Shown: positions 41,900 through 51,775, counted from the first letter of the stretch. The stretch: 64,000 nucleotides of DNA from Thiopontia sp964344135 (GCA_964344135.1 CAYFMF010000003.1:4045-68044), one strand, 5' to 3'. A program made the numbers and translations. Notes: generated from the letters alone by a model not told the origin.

Positions 41900-44350
41900 T
41901 TAATGGGTCTGAATCACAGAGGAGTCCGAACCCTCGGCAGCGTGGTTATCCCCACTCTCCGCACCCTCACCCTCTGCCTCAATCTCATGCTCATTCAGCG
42001 GCTCCGGTGAGTACTGCAGCGCAATCTCCAGTACCTCATCCACCCAGCGTACCGGTTTTACCTCAAGATCCTTGAGAATATTCTCCGGAATCTCCTTGAG
42101 ATCCTTTCTGTTCTCCTCGGGAATCAGTACCGTCTTGATTCCACCCCGATGGGCGGCGAGCATCTTCTCCTTGAGCCCGCCAATCGGCAATACCTCGCCA
42201 CGCAGGGTGATCTCTCCGGTCATCGCCACGTCGGCCCGTACCGGAATGCCGGTCAGCACGGAGACCAGTGCGGTACACATCCCGATCCCGGCGCTGGGGC
42301 CATCCTTGGGAATTGCACCCTCAGGGACATGGATATGGATATCACTCTTCTCATACTCTGAGGGCTTGATGCCCAGCACCGCAGAGCGGCTCCTGACAAC
42401 AGTCATGGCTGCCTGGATCGACTCCTTCATCACCTCACCCAGCTGTCCGGTCACGGAGAATTTGCCCTTTCCGGGCATCACCGCACCCTCGATGGTCAAC
42501 AGCTCTCCACCCACCTGGGTCCAGGCCAGGCCTGTCACCTGACCCACCTGATCCTTCTCATCCGCCAGACCATAACGGAACTTCTTGACCCCGAGATAGT
42601 GCTCCAGATTACGGACCGAGACCGAGACCCTGCCCTTCTGTTTCTTCAGCACCAGCTCCTTGACCACCTTGCGCAACACCTTGGATAGTTCACGCTCAAG
42701 GTTTCGCACCCCGGCCTCGCGAGTGTAGTGGCGAATCACCTGCAGAATCGCCCCCTCGCTGATGCTCACCTCCTTCTGCCTGAGGCCATTGCTCTTCATC
42801 TGCTTGGGAATCAGGTAGCGCTGGGCAATATTGAGCTTCTCCTCCTCGGTATAACCGGGGATTCGAATCACCTCCATCCTGTCTTTAAGGGGCCCTGGAA
42901 TGTTCATGCTGTTTGCAGTGGCCACAAACATCACATCGGAGAGATCGTAGTCGACCTCCAGATAGTGGTCTGCAAAGGTGTCATTCTGCTCCGGATCGAG
43001 CACCTCCAGCAGCGCCGATGCCGGATCACCCCGAAAGTCCATCGCCATCTTGTCAATCTCGTCGAGCAGGAAGAGCGGATTCCTGACCTCAACCTTGCTC
43101 ATGTTCTGGATGATCTTGCCCGGCATGGAGCCGATATAGGTGCGCCGGTGACCACGAATCTCCGCCTCATCCCGTACACCGCCGAGTGACATGCGGACAA
43201 ATTTTCGGCTGGTGGCACGAGCAATCGACTGCCCCAGCGAGGTCTTGCCAACACCGGGAGGGCCGACCAGACAGAGGATGGCACCCTTGATCTTGCCGAC
43301 ACGCTTCTGTACGGCCAGATACTCAAGGATGCGCTCCTTGACCTCCTCCAGTCCGTAGTGGTCCTCATTGAGAATCTTCTCGGCACGTACCAGATCACTG
43401 CGCAGACGGGAGCGTTTCACCCAGGGGACACCGAGCAGGGTCTCGATATAGGTGCGTACCACCGCTGCCTCGGCAGACATCGGCGACATCATCTTCAGCT
43501 TCTTGAGCTCCGATTCCGCCTTCTCTCTGGCCTCTTTGGACATCCTGGTCTCTTTGACCTTGCGCTCCAGCTCATCAGTCTCACTGCTGCCATCCTCGGA
43601 CTCCCCGAGCTCCTTCTGGATCGCCTTGATCTGCTCATTGAGATAGAACTCGCGCTGGTTGCGCTCCATCTGTTTCTTGACCCGCCCCTGAACCCGCTTC
43701 TCCACCTCAAGGATATCGAGCTCACCCTCCATCACGGAGAGAATATGCTCCATCCGCTCCTGCACGTCGAAGGTCTCCAGCAACTGCTGCTTCTCCTCGA
43801 TCTTGAGCGTCATGTGGGCGGCCACCGTATCACTGAGCCGCGACGGGTCGTCGATTCCAGCCAGCGAGGTGAGGACCTCTGGTGGAATCTTCTTGTTCAT
43901 TTTGACGTAGTGCTCAAACTGCCCCTGGATGGAGCGTGCCAGCACATCGACCTCGGTACCACCTGCTACCCGTTCTCGGTGAAGTGTAACCCGCGCGCGG
44001 AGCTGCCCCTGATCCTCCCCAATAGAGCGAATCAGTGCCCGATTGACCCCCTCCACCAGCACCTTGACGGTACCGTCAGGCAGTCTCAGCAGCTGCAGAA
44101 TGGTGGCCACGGTACCGGCAGAGAAGAGATCCTCGACCTCTGGCTCATCCTTGCCTGCACTCTTCTGGGCGACCAGCAGAATCTGTTTCTCATCCGCCAT
44201 GGCGCTCTCCAGTGCCGCAATCGAACGCGGACGACCGACAAACAGCGGGATCACCATGTGTGGATAGACCACTACATCACGCAGTGGCAGAACGGAGTAC
44301 TCCTGCTCCAGTGGATCGGAAAAATCCAGGCTCTTCTCTTCAGTCCCCAT
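41900..44350 (-). CDS. lon: ATP-dependent protease Lon
   Basis: Cytosolic AAA+ serine protease degrading misfolded and regulatory proteins. N-terminal LON domain from LPLRDVVVYPHMVIPLFVGR; AAA+ module with Walker A LVGPPGVGKTSLG and Walker B FLLDEIDKM; proteolytic domain with the catalytic Ser in KDGPSAGIGM and Lys in LPIGGLKEKMLAAHR. It is 816 residues, slightly longer than E. coli Lon (784) because of an acidic C-terminal tail. It follows clpX by 6 bases. Confidence 0.97.
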   Translation of the reverse strand: MGTEEKSLDFSDPLEQEYSVLPLRDVVVYPHMVIPLFVGRPRSIAALESAMADEKQILLVAQKSAGKDEPEVEDLFSAGTVATILQLLRLPDGTVKVLVEGVNRALIRSIGEDQGQLRARVTLHRERVAGGTEVDVLARSIQGQFEHYVKMNKKIPPEVLTSLAGIDDPSRLSDTVAAHMTLKIEEKQQLLETFDVQERMEHILSVMEGELDILEVEKRVQGRVKKQMERNQREFYLNEQIKAIQKELGESEDGSSETDELERKVKETRMSKEAREKAESELKKLKMMSPMSAEAAVVRTYIETLLGVPWVKRSRLRSDLVRAEKILNEDHYGLEEVKERILEYLAVQKRVGKIKGAILCLVGPPGVGKTSLGQSIARATSRKFVRMSLGGVRDEAEIRGHRRTYIGSMPGKIIQNMSKVEVRNPLFLLDEIDKMAMDFRGDPASALLEVLDPEQNDTFADHYLEVDYDLSDVMFVATANSMNIPGPLKDRMEVIRIPGYTEEEKLNIAQRYLIPKQMKSNGLRQKEVSISEGAILQVIRHYTREAGVRNLERELSKVLRKVVKELVLKKQKGRVSVSVRNLEHYLGVKKFRYGLADEKDQVGQVTGLAWTQVGGELLTIEGAVMPGKGKFSVTGQLGEVMKESIQAAMTVVRSRSAVLGIKPSEYEKSDIHIHVPEGAIPKDGPSAGIGMCTALVSVLTGIPVRADVAMTGEITLRGEVLPIGGLKEKMLAAHRGGIKTVLIPEENRKDLKEIPENILKDLEVKPVRWVDEVLEIALQYSPEPLNEHEIEAEGEGAESGDNHAAEGSDSSVIQTH

Positions 44351-44356
44351 GGGGTA

Positions 44357-45625
44357 CTATTCGGATGCTGCGAGCTTCTGCTGCTCGCCACCCTCAAGGA
44401 TCAGCAGTGGCTCTGATTTCCCCTCAATAACCGAGGCATCGACAACCACCTTCTCCACATTCTCGTAGGATGGGAGGTGGTACATGGTATCGAGCAGTGC
44501 GTGCTCAAGGATGGAGCGCAGACCACGTGCACCGGTCTTGCGCTTGATCGCCTTCTTGGCAATGGCACGCAGCGCATCCTCGCGGATATCGAGCTCAACA
44601 CCCTCCATCTCAAAGAGCTTGCCATACTGCTTGGTCAGTGCATTCTTCGGTTCGGTGAGAATCCGTATCAGGGCATCCTCATCCAGCTCCTGCAGGGTGG
44701 CCTCCACCGGGAGACGTCCCACAAACTCCGGAATCAGACCATACTTGATCAGATCCTCAGGCTCCACATCGGTGAGGATCTCACCCACAGAGCGCTCATC
44801 ATCCTTGCCCTTGACCTCGGCAGAGAAGCCAATACCGCTCTTCTCGGAGCGGTCACGAATGATCTTGTCCAGCCCGGCAAAGGCACCACCACAGATAAAG
44901 AGGATCTTGCTGGTATCGACCTGCAGGAACTCCTGCTGCGGGTGCTTGCGTCCACCCTGCGGTGGAACCGATGCAGTGGTCCCCTCGACCAGCTTCAGCA
45001 GCGCCTGCTGCACACCCTCACCAGAGACATCGCGGGTGATGGAGGGGTTATCGGACTTGCGTGAAATCTTGTCGATCTCGTCCACATAGATGATGCCACT
45101 CTCGGCGCGCTCAACGTCATAGTCACACTTCATCAGCAGTTTCTGGATGATGTTCTCGACATCCTCACCCACGTACCCCGCCTCTGTCAGGGTGGTGGCA
45201 TCGGCAATGGTAAAGGGGACATTGAGAATACGGGCCAGTGTCTCGGCCAGCAGTGTCTTGCCGGATCCGGTTGGGCCGATCAGCAATACATTGCTCTTTG
45301 CCAGCTCCACATCATCCCGCTTGTAGCCGGACTCCACACGCTTGTAGTGGTTGTAGACAGCAACCGAGAGGGTCTTCTTGGCCTGGTCCTGGCTGATCAC
45401 ATAGTCATCGAGTGTTGCACGGATCTTCTCCGGAATCGGCAGAGAGGATTCCGAGCTCTCCCCCTCACTCTCATCCTGCTCCTCCCGAATGATGTCATTG
45501 CAGAGCTCGACACACTCATCACAGACATAAACAGATGGGCCTGCGATCAGTTTTCGCACCTCATTCTGGCTCTTTCCGCAGAAAGAGCAGTAGAGCAACT
45601 TGCCATCTTCTTCGTTATCACTCAT
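44357..45625 (-). CDS. clpX: ClpX ATPase subunit of ClpXP
   Basis: Unfoldase that feeds ClpP. The N-terminal zinc-binding domain shows paired cysteines (YCSFCGKS and CDECVELC). The AAA+ module has Walker A GPTGSGKTLLAE, pore loop GYVGEDVE and Walker B IIYVDEIDKI; IGFSAEVKG carries the IGF loop for ClpP docking. 422 residues, as expected. It follows clpP at a distance of 311 bases and precedes lon by 6. Confidence 0.97.
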   Translation of the reverse strand: MSDNEEDGKLLYCSFCGKSQNEVRKLIAGPSVYVCDECVELCNDIIREEQDESEGESSESSLPIPEKIRATLDDYVISQDQAKKTLSVAVYNHYKRVESGYKRDDVELAKSNVLLIGPTGSGKTLLAETLARILNVPFTIADATTLTEAGYVGEDVENIIQKLLMKCDYDVERAESGIIYVDEIDKISRKSDNPSITRDVSGEGVQQALLKLVEGTTASVPPQGGRKHPQQEFLQVDTSKILFICGGAFAGLDKIIRDRSEKSGIGFSAEVKGKDDERSVGEILTDVEPEDLIKYGLIPEFVGRLPVEATLQELDEDALIRILTEPKNALTKQYGKLFEMEGVELDIREDALRAIAKKAIKRKTGARGLRSILEHALLDTMYHLPSYENVEKVVVDASVIEGKSEPLLILEGGEQQKLAASE

Positions 45626-45936
45626 CCAGTCAGTACCTTATCTATTGTCATTAACCCGTATTGGAACCTTAAATCTTACACACTCGCCCTGATCCTGCAA
45701 GTACCTGCATCAACTACTGCCCGGATCCGCATATGGAACCACGGATTTGGGATCAACATATTGATCCAACAGAAAAAATCCACTCTTTCCGGCAACTGCC
45801 AGGAGGCGGTCGAAAAATGGCGCACCTACCCTTCCAGAGAGGGCGTTTCCCGGATCCCAATAATTTCAGGTGTGTTGGCAGCTCCTGCCACCGATTATAC
45901 GGAAGAGCCTCCAAAGAAACCAACTATTTTTGTTGG
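45626..45936 (-). other. 311-base clpP-clpX intergenic region
   Basis: No gene is seen. Larger than usual for this pair, so clpX/lon probably have their own promoter here; no confident sigma-32 or sigma-70 boxes could be fixed. A small palindrome AACCAAC-TATTTTT-GTTGGTT lies at the clpP end (about 45920-45940), without a T-run, and GGCAGGAGCTGCC forms a short hairpin near 45880. Confidence 0.4.
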
Positions 45937-46545
45937 TTATTGCTCTCGACTGGAGAGCACCTGATCAATCAGACCATACTCCACCGAGACATCACCACTC
46001 ATGAAATTGTCACGATCGGTATCCCTGCGGATCTGCTCCATGGGCTGTCCGGTATGGTTTGCCAGGATGGTATTGAGACGCTCACGCACATCCAGTATCT
46101 CCTTGGCGTGGATCTCGATATCCGAGGCCTGCCCCTGGAAACCGCCGAGCGGCTGATGAATCATCATTCTGGAGTGTGGCAGGCAGAAACGCTTGCCCTT
46201 GGCACCCCCCGTCAACAGCAGTGCCCCCATGCTGGCCGCCTGACCAATGCACATGGTGCTGACATCCGGCTTGATGAACTGCATGGTGTCATAGATGGAG
46301 AGCCCGGCCGTAACCGACCCACCCGGTGAGTTGATGTAGAGGTGAATGTCCTTGTCCGGATTCTCCGACTCCAGGAAGAGTAGTTGTGCCACCACCAGAT
46401 TGGCCATCTGGTCCTCGACGGGCCCCACCAGAAAGATGACGCGCTCCTTGAGCAGACGGGAGTAGATGTCATAGGCGCGCTCCCCGCGCGAGGACTGCTC
46501 CACCACCATGGGGACCATGCCAAGATTCTCGATTGGTGAACTCAT
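45937..46545 (-). CDS. clpP: ClpP protease subunit
   Basis: Serine protease chamber of ClpXP/ClpAP. The catalytic triad regions are visible: Ser in GQAASMGALLLTGG, His in LPHSRMMIHQPLGG, Asp in RRDTDRDNFMS. 202 residues, normal for the proform; the sequence begins MSSPIENLGMVPMVVEQSSRG. It lies between tig and clpX in the conserved tig-clpP-clpX-lon order. Confidence 0.97.
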   Translation of the reverse strand: MSSPIENLGMVPMVVEQSSRGERAYDIYSRLLKERVIFLVGPVEDQMANLVVAQLLFLESENPDKDIHLYINSPGGSVTAGLSIYDTMQFIKPDVSTMCIGQAASMGALLLTGGAKGKRFCLPHSRMMIHQPLGGFQGQASDIEIHAKEILDVRERLNTILANHTGQPMEQIRRDTDRDNFMSGDVSVEYGLIDQVLSSREQ

Positions 46546-46605
46546 TTGATTACTCTTCCTCCAGATAGTTGAATCGTTAACAGCCGATAGAGGCGTTTTG
46601 GCACC

Positions 46606-47910
46606 CTACGCCGTTTGACCGGCATTGGCCTTCTGCATCAGCTCCTCAAAACCCATGCTCGCCTCACTGACCTCGGCATCCTTCATGACCAGATCCACAA
46701 CCTGCTCCTCAAGGGCCAGATTCTGCACCCCCTCCAGATACTGAGGGTTCTTGTTGTACCACTCAATCACCTCTTTTGGATCCTCATAACCGGCAGCCAT
46801 ACGCTCAATATGGCTCTGTACCAGTGTTGGGTCGACCTGGACATTGTGCTCACGCACCACCTCGGCAAGGACCAGCCCCAGCTTGACCCTGCGCTCGGCC
46901 TGCCCCTTGAAGAGGTCCGGGCTCAGCACACCCTCCTGCCCCTGCATCTGCTGCTTCATGTTCTCGACCATGCGGGCGGCCTCCTCGTCAATCAATGCAC
47001 CGGGCACATCAAAACCGTGGCTCTCATAGAGTCCATCCATCACCTGGCTCTTGTTGACCGTCTCAACAGCCTGATCACACTCACGCTGCATATTCTCCCG
47101 AATCTGCTTGCGGAACGCCTCAACCCCCCCCTCCGTCACCCCATACCCGGAGATAAACTCATCATCCACCTCGGGAAGCACCTGCTCGGAGACGGTGCTG
47201 ACCTTGATTGCGAACTGAGCCTCCTTTCCAGCCAGCTCTTCGGCCGCATAGTCCTCGGGGAAGGTGACATCGATACTCTTCTCATCGCCCGCCTTCATTC
47301 CAGCAATCCCCTCCTCAAATCCCCCAATCATTGAACCGGATCCGAGGGTTACGGGAACCCCCTCTGCCGAGCCGCGCTCAAAGGCCTCGCCATCGATGGT
47401 GCCGGCAAAGTCGATCACCACCTGGTCACCATCGGCCGCCTCTCGCTCAACCTCGCTCCAGCTCTGCTGCTGGCTACGCAGGTTGTCAATCATCTTGTCC
47501 ATGTCCTCCTCACCAATCTCAACCACCGGCTTCTCCACCTTGATCCCGGCAAAGGAGGTGATCTCAAACTCGGGATAGACCTCAAAGGTCGCCTTAAAGG
47601 TCAGCGCCTTGCCTGCCGCAATCTCCTCTGGGTCGATCTGTGGCGCACCGGCCGGAGAGAGCTTCTCCTGGTTGACCGCCTCACCAAAGCTGGCCTGAAT
47701 CACCTCTCCAGCCACCTCATGCAGTACGGAATCGCCAAAACGCTTCTTCACCACCGCCATCGGCACCTTGCCCGGGCGGAAACCATTCAGTTTGACCGTA
47801 TTTTTCATTCGATTGAGGCGATCAGCCACCTCCTTGTCAACGCGCTCCGCCGGAACGGTGACTGTCATGATGCGCTCTAGCCCCTGGCTTGTCTCTACAG
47901 ATACTTCCAT
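46606..47910 (-). CDS. tig: Trigger factor
   Basis: Ribosome-associated chaperone and peptidyl-prolyl isomerase. The ribosome-binding N-terminal domain contains the signature GFRPGKVPMAVV. The FKBP-like PPIase domain (about 155-245) has VVIDFAGTIDGEAFERG and GGFEEGIAGMKAGDEK. A long helical chaperone domain follows. 434 residues, as in E. coli (432). It heads the tig-clpP-clpX-lon group and diverges from acs. Confidence 0.96.
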   Translation of the reverse strand: MEVSVETSQGLERIMTVTVPAERVDKEVADRLNRMKNTVKLNGFRPGKVPMAVVKKRFGDSVLHEVAGEVIQASFGEAVNQEKLSPAGAPQIDPEEIAAGKALTFKATFEVYPEFEITSFAGIKVEKPVVEIGEEDMDKMIDNLRSQQQSWSEVEREAADGDQVVIDFAGTIDGEAFERGSAEGVPVTLGSGSMIGGFEEGIAGMKAGDEKSIDVTFPEDYAAEELAGKEAQFAIKVSTVSEQVLPEVDDEFISGYGVTEGGVEAFRKQIRENMQRECDQAVETVNKSQVMDGLYESHGFDVPGALIDEEAARMVENMKQQMQGQEGVLSPDLFKGQAERRVKLGLVLAEVVREHNVQVDPTLVQSHIERMAAGYEDPKEVIEWYNKNPQYLEGVQNLALEEQVVDLVMKDAEVSEASMGFEELMQKANAGQTA

Positions 47911-48136
47911 GTCTACTTCTCGATTCAGTGGTTGATGGTTGGAGGCTCCGGAAGTCCACTTCCGCTGAGCCGTGAAAGCGGCCTATTGTAGTACAGCAGT
48001 GGATAAATAACTATCTCCAGGAGCCTGTCGGATTTATGGGTGCCACGGCAAAAAAGCCCTGACGCAGTGACAGATTCATGAGTAGAATTGAGTTCTTGAT
48101 CATGGAAGCATATCGAACCGACATGGAGAAGAAGCA

Positions 48137-50089
48137 GTGAGCAGCGAAGAGACCGGAACCACAAAAGTCTATCCCGTCAACAGTGCGTTTGCCGCACAGG
48201 CCAATGTTACTGCAGAGCAGTACGAGGAGATGTACCAGCACTCCATTACCGACCCCGAGGGGTTCTGGAGCGAACAGGCCACCCGCTACCTCACCTGGTT
48301 CACTCCATGGGAGACCACCCTGGATTGGAGCTACAGCGGTGATGTACACATCAACTGGTTCAGGGGTGGAAAACTGAATGCCTCCTACAACTGTCTCGAT
48401 CGCCACCTTGAGGAGCGTGGGGATCAGGTCGCCATCCTCTGGGAGGGGGATGACCCCAACGAGGATCGCAGCATCACCTACCGGGAGCTCCACGCTGAGG
48501 TGAGCCGGTTCGCCAACGTACTGAAGTCTCGTGGGGTCAACAGGGGGGATCGGGTCTCCATCTATATGCCGATGATCCCGGAGGCGGCTGTCGCAATGCT
48601 CGCCTGCACCCGTATCGGTGCGGTCCACTCCGTGGTCTTTGGCGGCTTCTCCCCCGATGCACTGCGTGACCGTATCCTGGACTCCGACTGTCAGGTGGTG
48701 ATCACCGCCGACCAGAGCATTCGCGGAGGCAAGAAGGTTCCCCTGAAGCAGAATGCAGACCAGGCGATCGCCTCCTGCCCCAACGTGCACACCTGCATTG
48801 TGGTGCAGCGGGGTGGAGAGCCTGTCGACTGGAGCGAGGAGCGAGATCTCTGGTACCACAAGGCAATGGAGAGCGCCTCTGCGGAGTGCCCTCCCGAAGA
48901 GATGGATGCCGAGGATCCGATGTTTATCCTCTACACCTCCGGATCCACCGGAAAGCCGAAGGGGGTACAGCACACCACCGGTGGCTATATGCTCCACGCC
49001 GCAATCACCCACAAACTCACCTTCGACTACAAGGATGGGGAGATCTACTGGTGTACCGCCGATGTGGGATGGGTCACCGGACACACCTATATTCTCTATG
49101 GCCCACTCGCCAATGGTGCCACCACCATGATGTTCGAGGGGATCCCCACCTACCCCACCACCTCCCGCTTCTGGGAGGTCTGTGACAAGCACAGTGTTGC
49201 CAGCTTCTACACCGCACCCACCGCAATCCGTGCCCTGATGTCCAGTGGTAACGAACCGGTAGAGAGGACCTCGCGCAAATCCCTGCGCCTGCTGGGAACG
49301 GTCGGCGAACCGATCAACCCCGAGGCATGGGAGTGGTACTACAATGTTGTCGGTGACGGACGCTGTCCGATTGTAGACACCTGGTGGCAGACCGAGACTG
49401 GTGGACACCTGATCACCCCACTCCCTGGTGCCCACCCGCTGAAACCGGGCTCTGCCAGCCGCCCCTTCTTCGGAGTACAGCCGGTGCTGCTGGATGATGA
49501 GGGGAACGAACTGGAGGGGACAACCTCCGGCAATCTGGCGATGAAGTTCCCGTGGCCCGGACAGATGCGTACCCTCTATGGTGATCACGACCGCTTTATC
49601 GAAACCTACTTTACCCAGTTCCCCGGCTACTACTTCACAGGAGATGGGGCACGCCGCGACGAGGATGGGTACTGGTGGATCACCGGCCGTGTAGACGATG
49701 TACTCAATGTCTCCGGACACCGTCTGGGAACAGCCGAGATTGAGTCTGCCCTGGTGCTGCATGAGATGGTCGCAGAGGCGGCTGTGGTCGGTTATCCCCA
49801 TGAGATCACTGGCCAGGGGATCTACGCCTTCGTCACCCTGATGCAGGGTGAGACAGCAACCGATGCCCTGAAGAGTGACCTCGTAGCACTGGTGCGCAAG
49901 GAGATTGGCCCCATTGCCAGGATCAACATCATCCAGTGGGCGCCCGGCCTGCCCAAAACCCGCTCTGGAAAGATCATGCGCCGCATCCTGCGCAAGATTG
50001 CCGCCAATGAGCTGGATGACCTGGGTGATACCTCAACCCTGGCCGACCCCAGCGTAGTTGAGGAACTGATTGAGAACCGAAAGTATTGA
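48137..50089 (+). CDS. acs: Acetyl-CoA synthetase
   Basis: AMP-forming acetate-CoA ligase. Signatures are the P-loop YTSGSTGKPKGVQHTTGGY, WWQTETGGHLITPLPG, the A8 hinge ARRDEDGYWWITGRVDDVLNVSGHR, and the C-terminal acetylatable lysine in KTRSGKIMRRILRK. 650 residues, matching E. coli Acs. The GTG start at 48137 has a GAAGAAGCA-type weak ribosome site. Its 3' end merges into a 23-base tandem repeat that includes the stop codon. Confidence 0.96.
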   Translation: MSSEETGTTKVYPVNSAFAAQANVTAEQYEEMYQHSITDPEGFWSEQATRYLTWFTPWETTLDWSYSGDVHINWFRGGKLNASYNCLDRHLEERGDQVAILWEGDDPNEDRSITYRELHAEVSRFANVLKSRGVNRGDRVSIYMPMIPEAAVAMLACTRIGAVHSVVFGGFSPDALRDRILDSDCQVVITADQSIRGGKKVPLKQNADQAIASCPNVHTCIVVQRGGEPVDWSEERDLWYHKAMESASAECPPEEMDAEDPMFILYTSGSTGKPKGVQHTTGGYMLHAAITHKLTFDYKDGEIYWCTADVGWVTGHTYILYGPLANGATTMMFEGIPTYPTTSRFWEVCDKHSVASFYTAPTAIRALMSSGNEPVERTSRKSLRLLGTVGEPINPEAWEWYYNVVGDGRCPIVDTWWQTETGGHLITPLPGAHPLKPGSASRPFFGVQPVLLDDEGNELEGTTSGNLAMKFPWPGQMRTLYGDHDRFIETYFTQFPGYYFTGDGARRDEDGYWWITGRVDDVLNVSGHRLGTAEIESALVLHEMVAEAAVVGYPHEITGQGIYAFVTLMQGETATDALKSDLVALVRKEIGPIARINIIQWAPGLPKTRSGKIMRRILRKIAANELDDLGDTSTLADPSVVEELIENRKY

Positions 50090-50144
50090 GGTCGCGTTAC
50101 CGAAAGCATTGAGGTCGCGTTACCGAACGCATTGATGTTGCGCC
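50076..50144. repeat. Three tandem 23-base repeats across the acs stop codon
   Basis: Unit ACCGAAAGxATTGAGGTCGC GTT occurs at 50076-50098, 50099-50121 (one substitution) and, more diverged, 50122-50144 (ACCGAACGCATTGATGTTGC GCC). The first unit carries the last codons and stop of acs; the others lie downstream. It is most simply a slippage duplication of the gene end. Confidence 0.85.
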
Positions 50145-50234
50145 ACCGGGAAAACCGGTAATCTCACAACCGGCCAACCGGGGGAAATCGGAACATCAGG
50201 AGCTGCTAACATACTGGTGCAATATGGAAAAATC

Positions 50235-50262
50235 TTGCACTCTATTATTGGATACGTATGAT
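50235..50262 (+). promoter_or_regulatory. Predicted promoter of the cytochrome cluster
   Basis: TTGCAC (50235-50240) and TATGAT (50257-50262) are spaced by 16 bases, about 75 bases upstream of the dihaem cytochrome start. The rest of the 248-base gap after acs shows only the tandem repeat and CCGGTAA/CCGG-rich short palindromes. A 29-codon frame at 50258-50347 overlaps the -10 box and is not called. Confidence 0.5.
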
Positions 50263-50337
50263 TGATCTGAATAAACTGCTCTATCCATATGCAGAGATCC
50301 GACCAGAAGAGTTGGCAACGCATAGCAGGGAGGAAAT

Positions 50338-51009
50338 ATGCTCGTAAAAATTACTGTTCTGTCACTGGCAGCTCTTCTTTCACCCATTGCCGGCGCCTGG
50401 GATGGTCTGGACCGTGGAGGCGAGATTGAGGAGTCAATGACACTCACTCCCGACATTGAGAACGGAAAAAAACTCTATAAAACCTGTGCCTTCTGTCACA
50501 CACCGGATGGGTGGGGCATGGAGCCCGGAATCGGTAAATACCGGGTTCCGGGAACCTATCCACAACTGGCGGGCCAACACCAGTCGGTACTGATCAAGCA
50601 GCTCTACGATATCCGTCAGCTCAATCGGGACAACCCCACCATGTACCCCTTTACACTGGCCCGCTATATTGGAGGTGCCCAGGATGTTGCCGATGTAACC
50701 GCCTACATCACCACCCTCTCCATCAACCACTTCAATCAGCATGGGGATGGATCTGATCTGGCGCTTGGAAAAGAGCTCTACGAGGAGAACTGCGTCAAGT
50801 GTCACGGGGAGAATGGTGAGGGAGATACTGAAAACTTCTACCCGCGCCTCTCCAACCAGCACTACCCCTATATGCTGAGACAGTTTGTCTGGATCAAGGA
50901 TGGAAAGCGCAGAAACGCCAACAGCAAGATGGTCAAACAGATCCAGAGATTTACCTATCGCGACATGAAGGCGGTCATTGACTATGCCTCCAGACTGGAT
51001 GCCCAGTAA
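50338..51009 (+). CDS. Dihaem c-type cytochrome (c4-like)
   Basis: A 223-residue periplasmic cytochrome: signal peptide ending near SPIAGAW, then two class I haem c domains with CAFCH (residues 50-54) and CVKCH (152-156). YPQLAGQHQSVLIKQL and YPRLSNQHYPYMLRQF are the paired c4-type motifs. It probably shuttles electrons between periplasmic dehydrogenases and membrane oxidases or reductases. A GGGAGG ribosome site is present. It opens the cytochrome block ending at 55680, with 61 bases before the tetrahaem gene. Confidence 0.88.
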   Translation: MLVKITVLSLAALLSPIAGAWDGLDRGGEIEESMTLTPDIENGKKLYKTCAFCHTPDGWGMEPGIGKYRVPGTYPQLAGQHQSVLIKQLYDIRQLNRDNPTMYPFTLARYIGGAQDVADVTAYITTLSINHFNQHGDGSDLALGKELYEENCVKCHGENGEGDTENFYPRLSNQHYPYMLRQFVWIKDGKRRNANSKMVKQIQRFTYRDMKAVIDYASRLDAQ

Positions 51010-51070
51010 CCTGCCTGTAGAAGAATAAAACACAACAACAGTCATAGAGCCTCTAGAGGGAGAGACCTAG

Positions 51071-51775
51071 ATGAAAAAACTACTGATTCCAGCCCTGATC
51101 TTTATTGCCGGCATGGTGGCACTTGGGGGCGTCAATGTCTTCTTTGCCGCTACCAACGAGATGGAGTTCTGTACCTCCTGCCACTCGATGAAGATCAACC
51201 TCGAGGAGTATCGCCACACCGTCCACTACGAGAATCAGTCCGGTGTTCAGGCCACCTGCTCGGACTGTCATGTACCCAAACAGTTCATCCCCAAGGTAAT
51301 GGCCAAGATCATGGCGGCCAAGGATGTATACCACTGGGTCATGGGCACCATTGAGCCTGATGAGTCCCAACTGGTTTCAGCGGACAGCAGTGGCAACTGT
51401 CCCGACCTCTTTATCCCTGTTGAGGAGGGCTCCAACCTCTGCGTCCCCAATTATGGGGATCCCTATAGCGAGGATGAGATGAGCGAGGAGGCTGAGGCGC
51501 GTCGTGAGGCGGCACTGGAGAAATACAATGCCTACCGCTGGAAGATGGCCAACAGTGTCTGGGACAAGATGAAGGCCACGGATTCACGTGAATGCAGAAA
51601 CTGTCACTCCTTCGACAACATGAACCTCGACGAGCAGGACCGCAGTGCACGCAAGAAGCATGGTCGTGCCACCGACAAGGGTCAGACCTGTATCGACTGC
51701 CACAAGGGGATAGCCCATGCCGAGCCGGATGAACCTGATGATGAAGAGGAAGAGGAAGAGGATGAAGAGGCATAG
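51071..51775 (+). CDS. NapC/NirT-type tetrahaem cytochrome c
   Basis: Membrane-anchored quinol-linked cytochrome. N-terminal helix about 4-26, then four CxxCH motifs: CTSCH (34-38), CSDCH (63-67), CRNCH (175-179) and CIDCH (207-211). MEFCTSCHSM and CIDCHKGIAH are typical of NapC/NirT. Unusually, about 100 residues separate haems 2 and 3, including two extra cysteines (near 110 and 124) and a Glu/Ala-rich helix, and the protein ends in a run of acidic residues. It would pass electrons between the quinone pool and the periplasmic cytochromes around it. Confidence 0.87.
   Translation: MKKLLIPALIFIAGMVALGGVNVFFAATNEMEFCTSCHSMKINLEEYRHTVHYENQSGVQATCSDCHVPKQFIPKVMAKIMAAKDVYHWVMGTIEPDESQLVSADSSGNCPDLFIPVEEGSNLCVPNYGDPYSEDEMSEEAEARREAALEKYNAYRWKMANSVWDKMKATDSRECRNCHSFDNMNLDEQDRSARKKHGRATDKGQTCIDCHKGIAHAEPDEPDDEEEEEEDEEA

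Noticed and set aside
48019..48060. GAGCCTGTCGGATTTATGGG sequence resembling an insertion-sequence end upstream of acs
   Set aside because: No matching inverted partner or transposase was found in the window.
48011..49801. 596-codon open frame on the minus strand
   Set aside because: It is antisense to acs, which has all its family motifs; the translated product is low-complexity with no recognisable domain.
50258..50347. 29-codon frame ahead of the dihaem cytochrome
   Set aside because: Its start lies in the predicted -10 box and there is no ribosome site; probably not translated.
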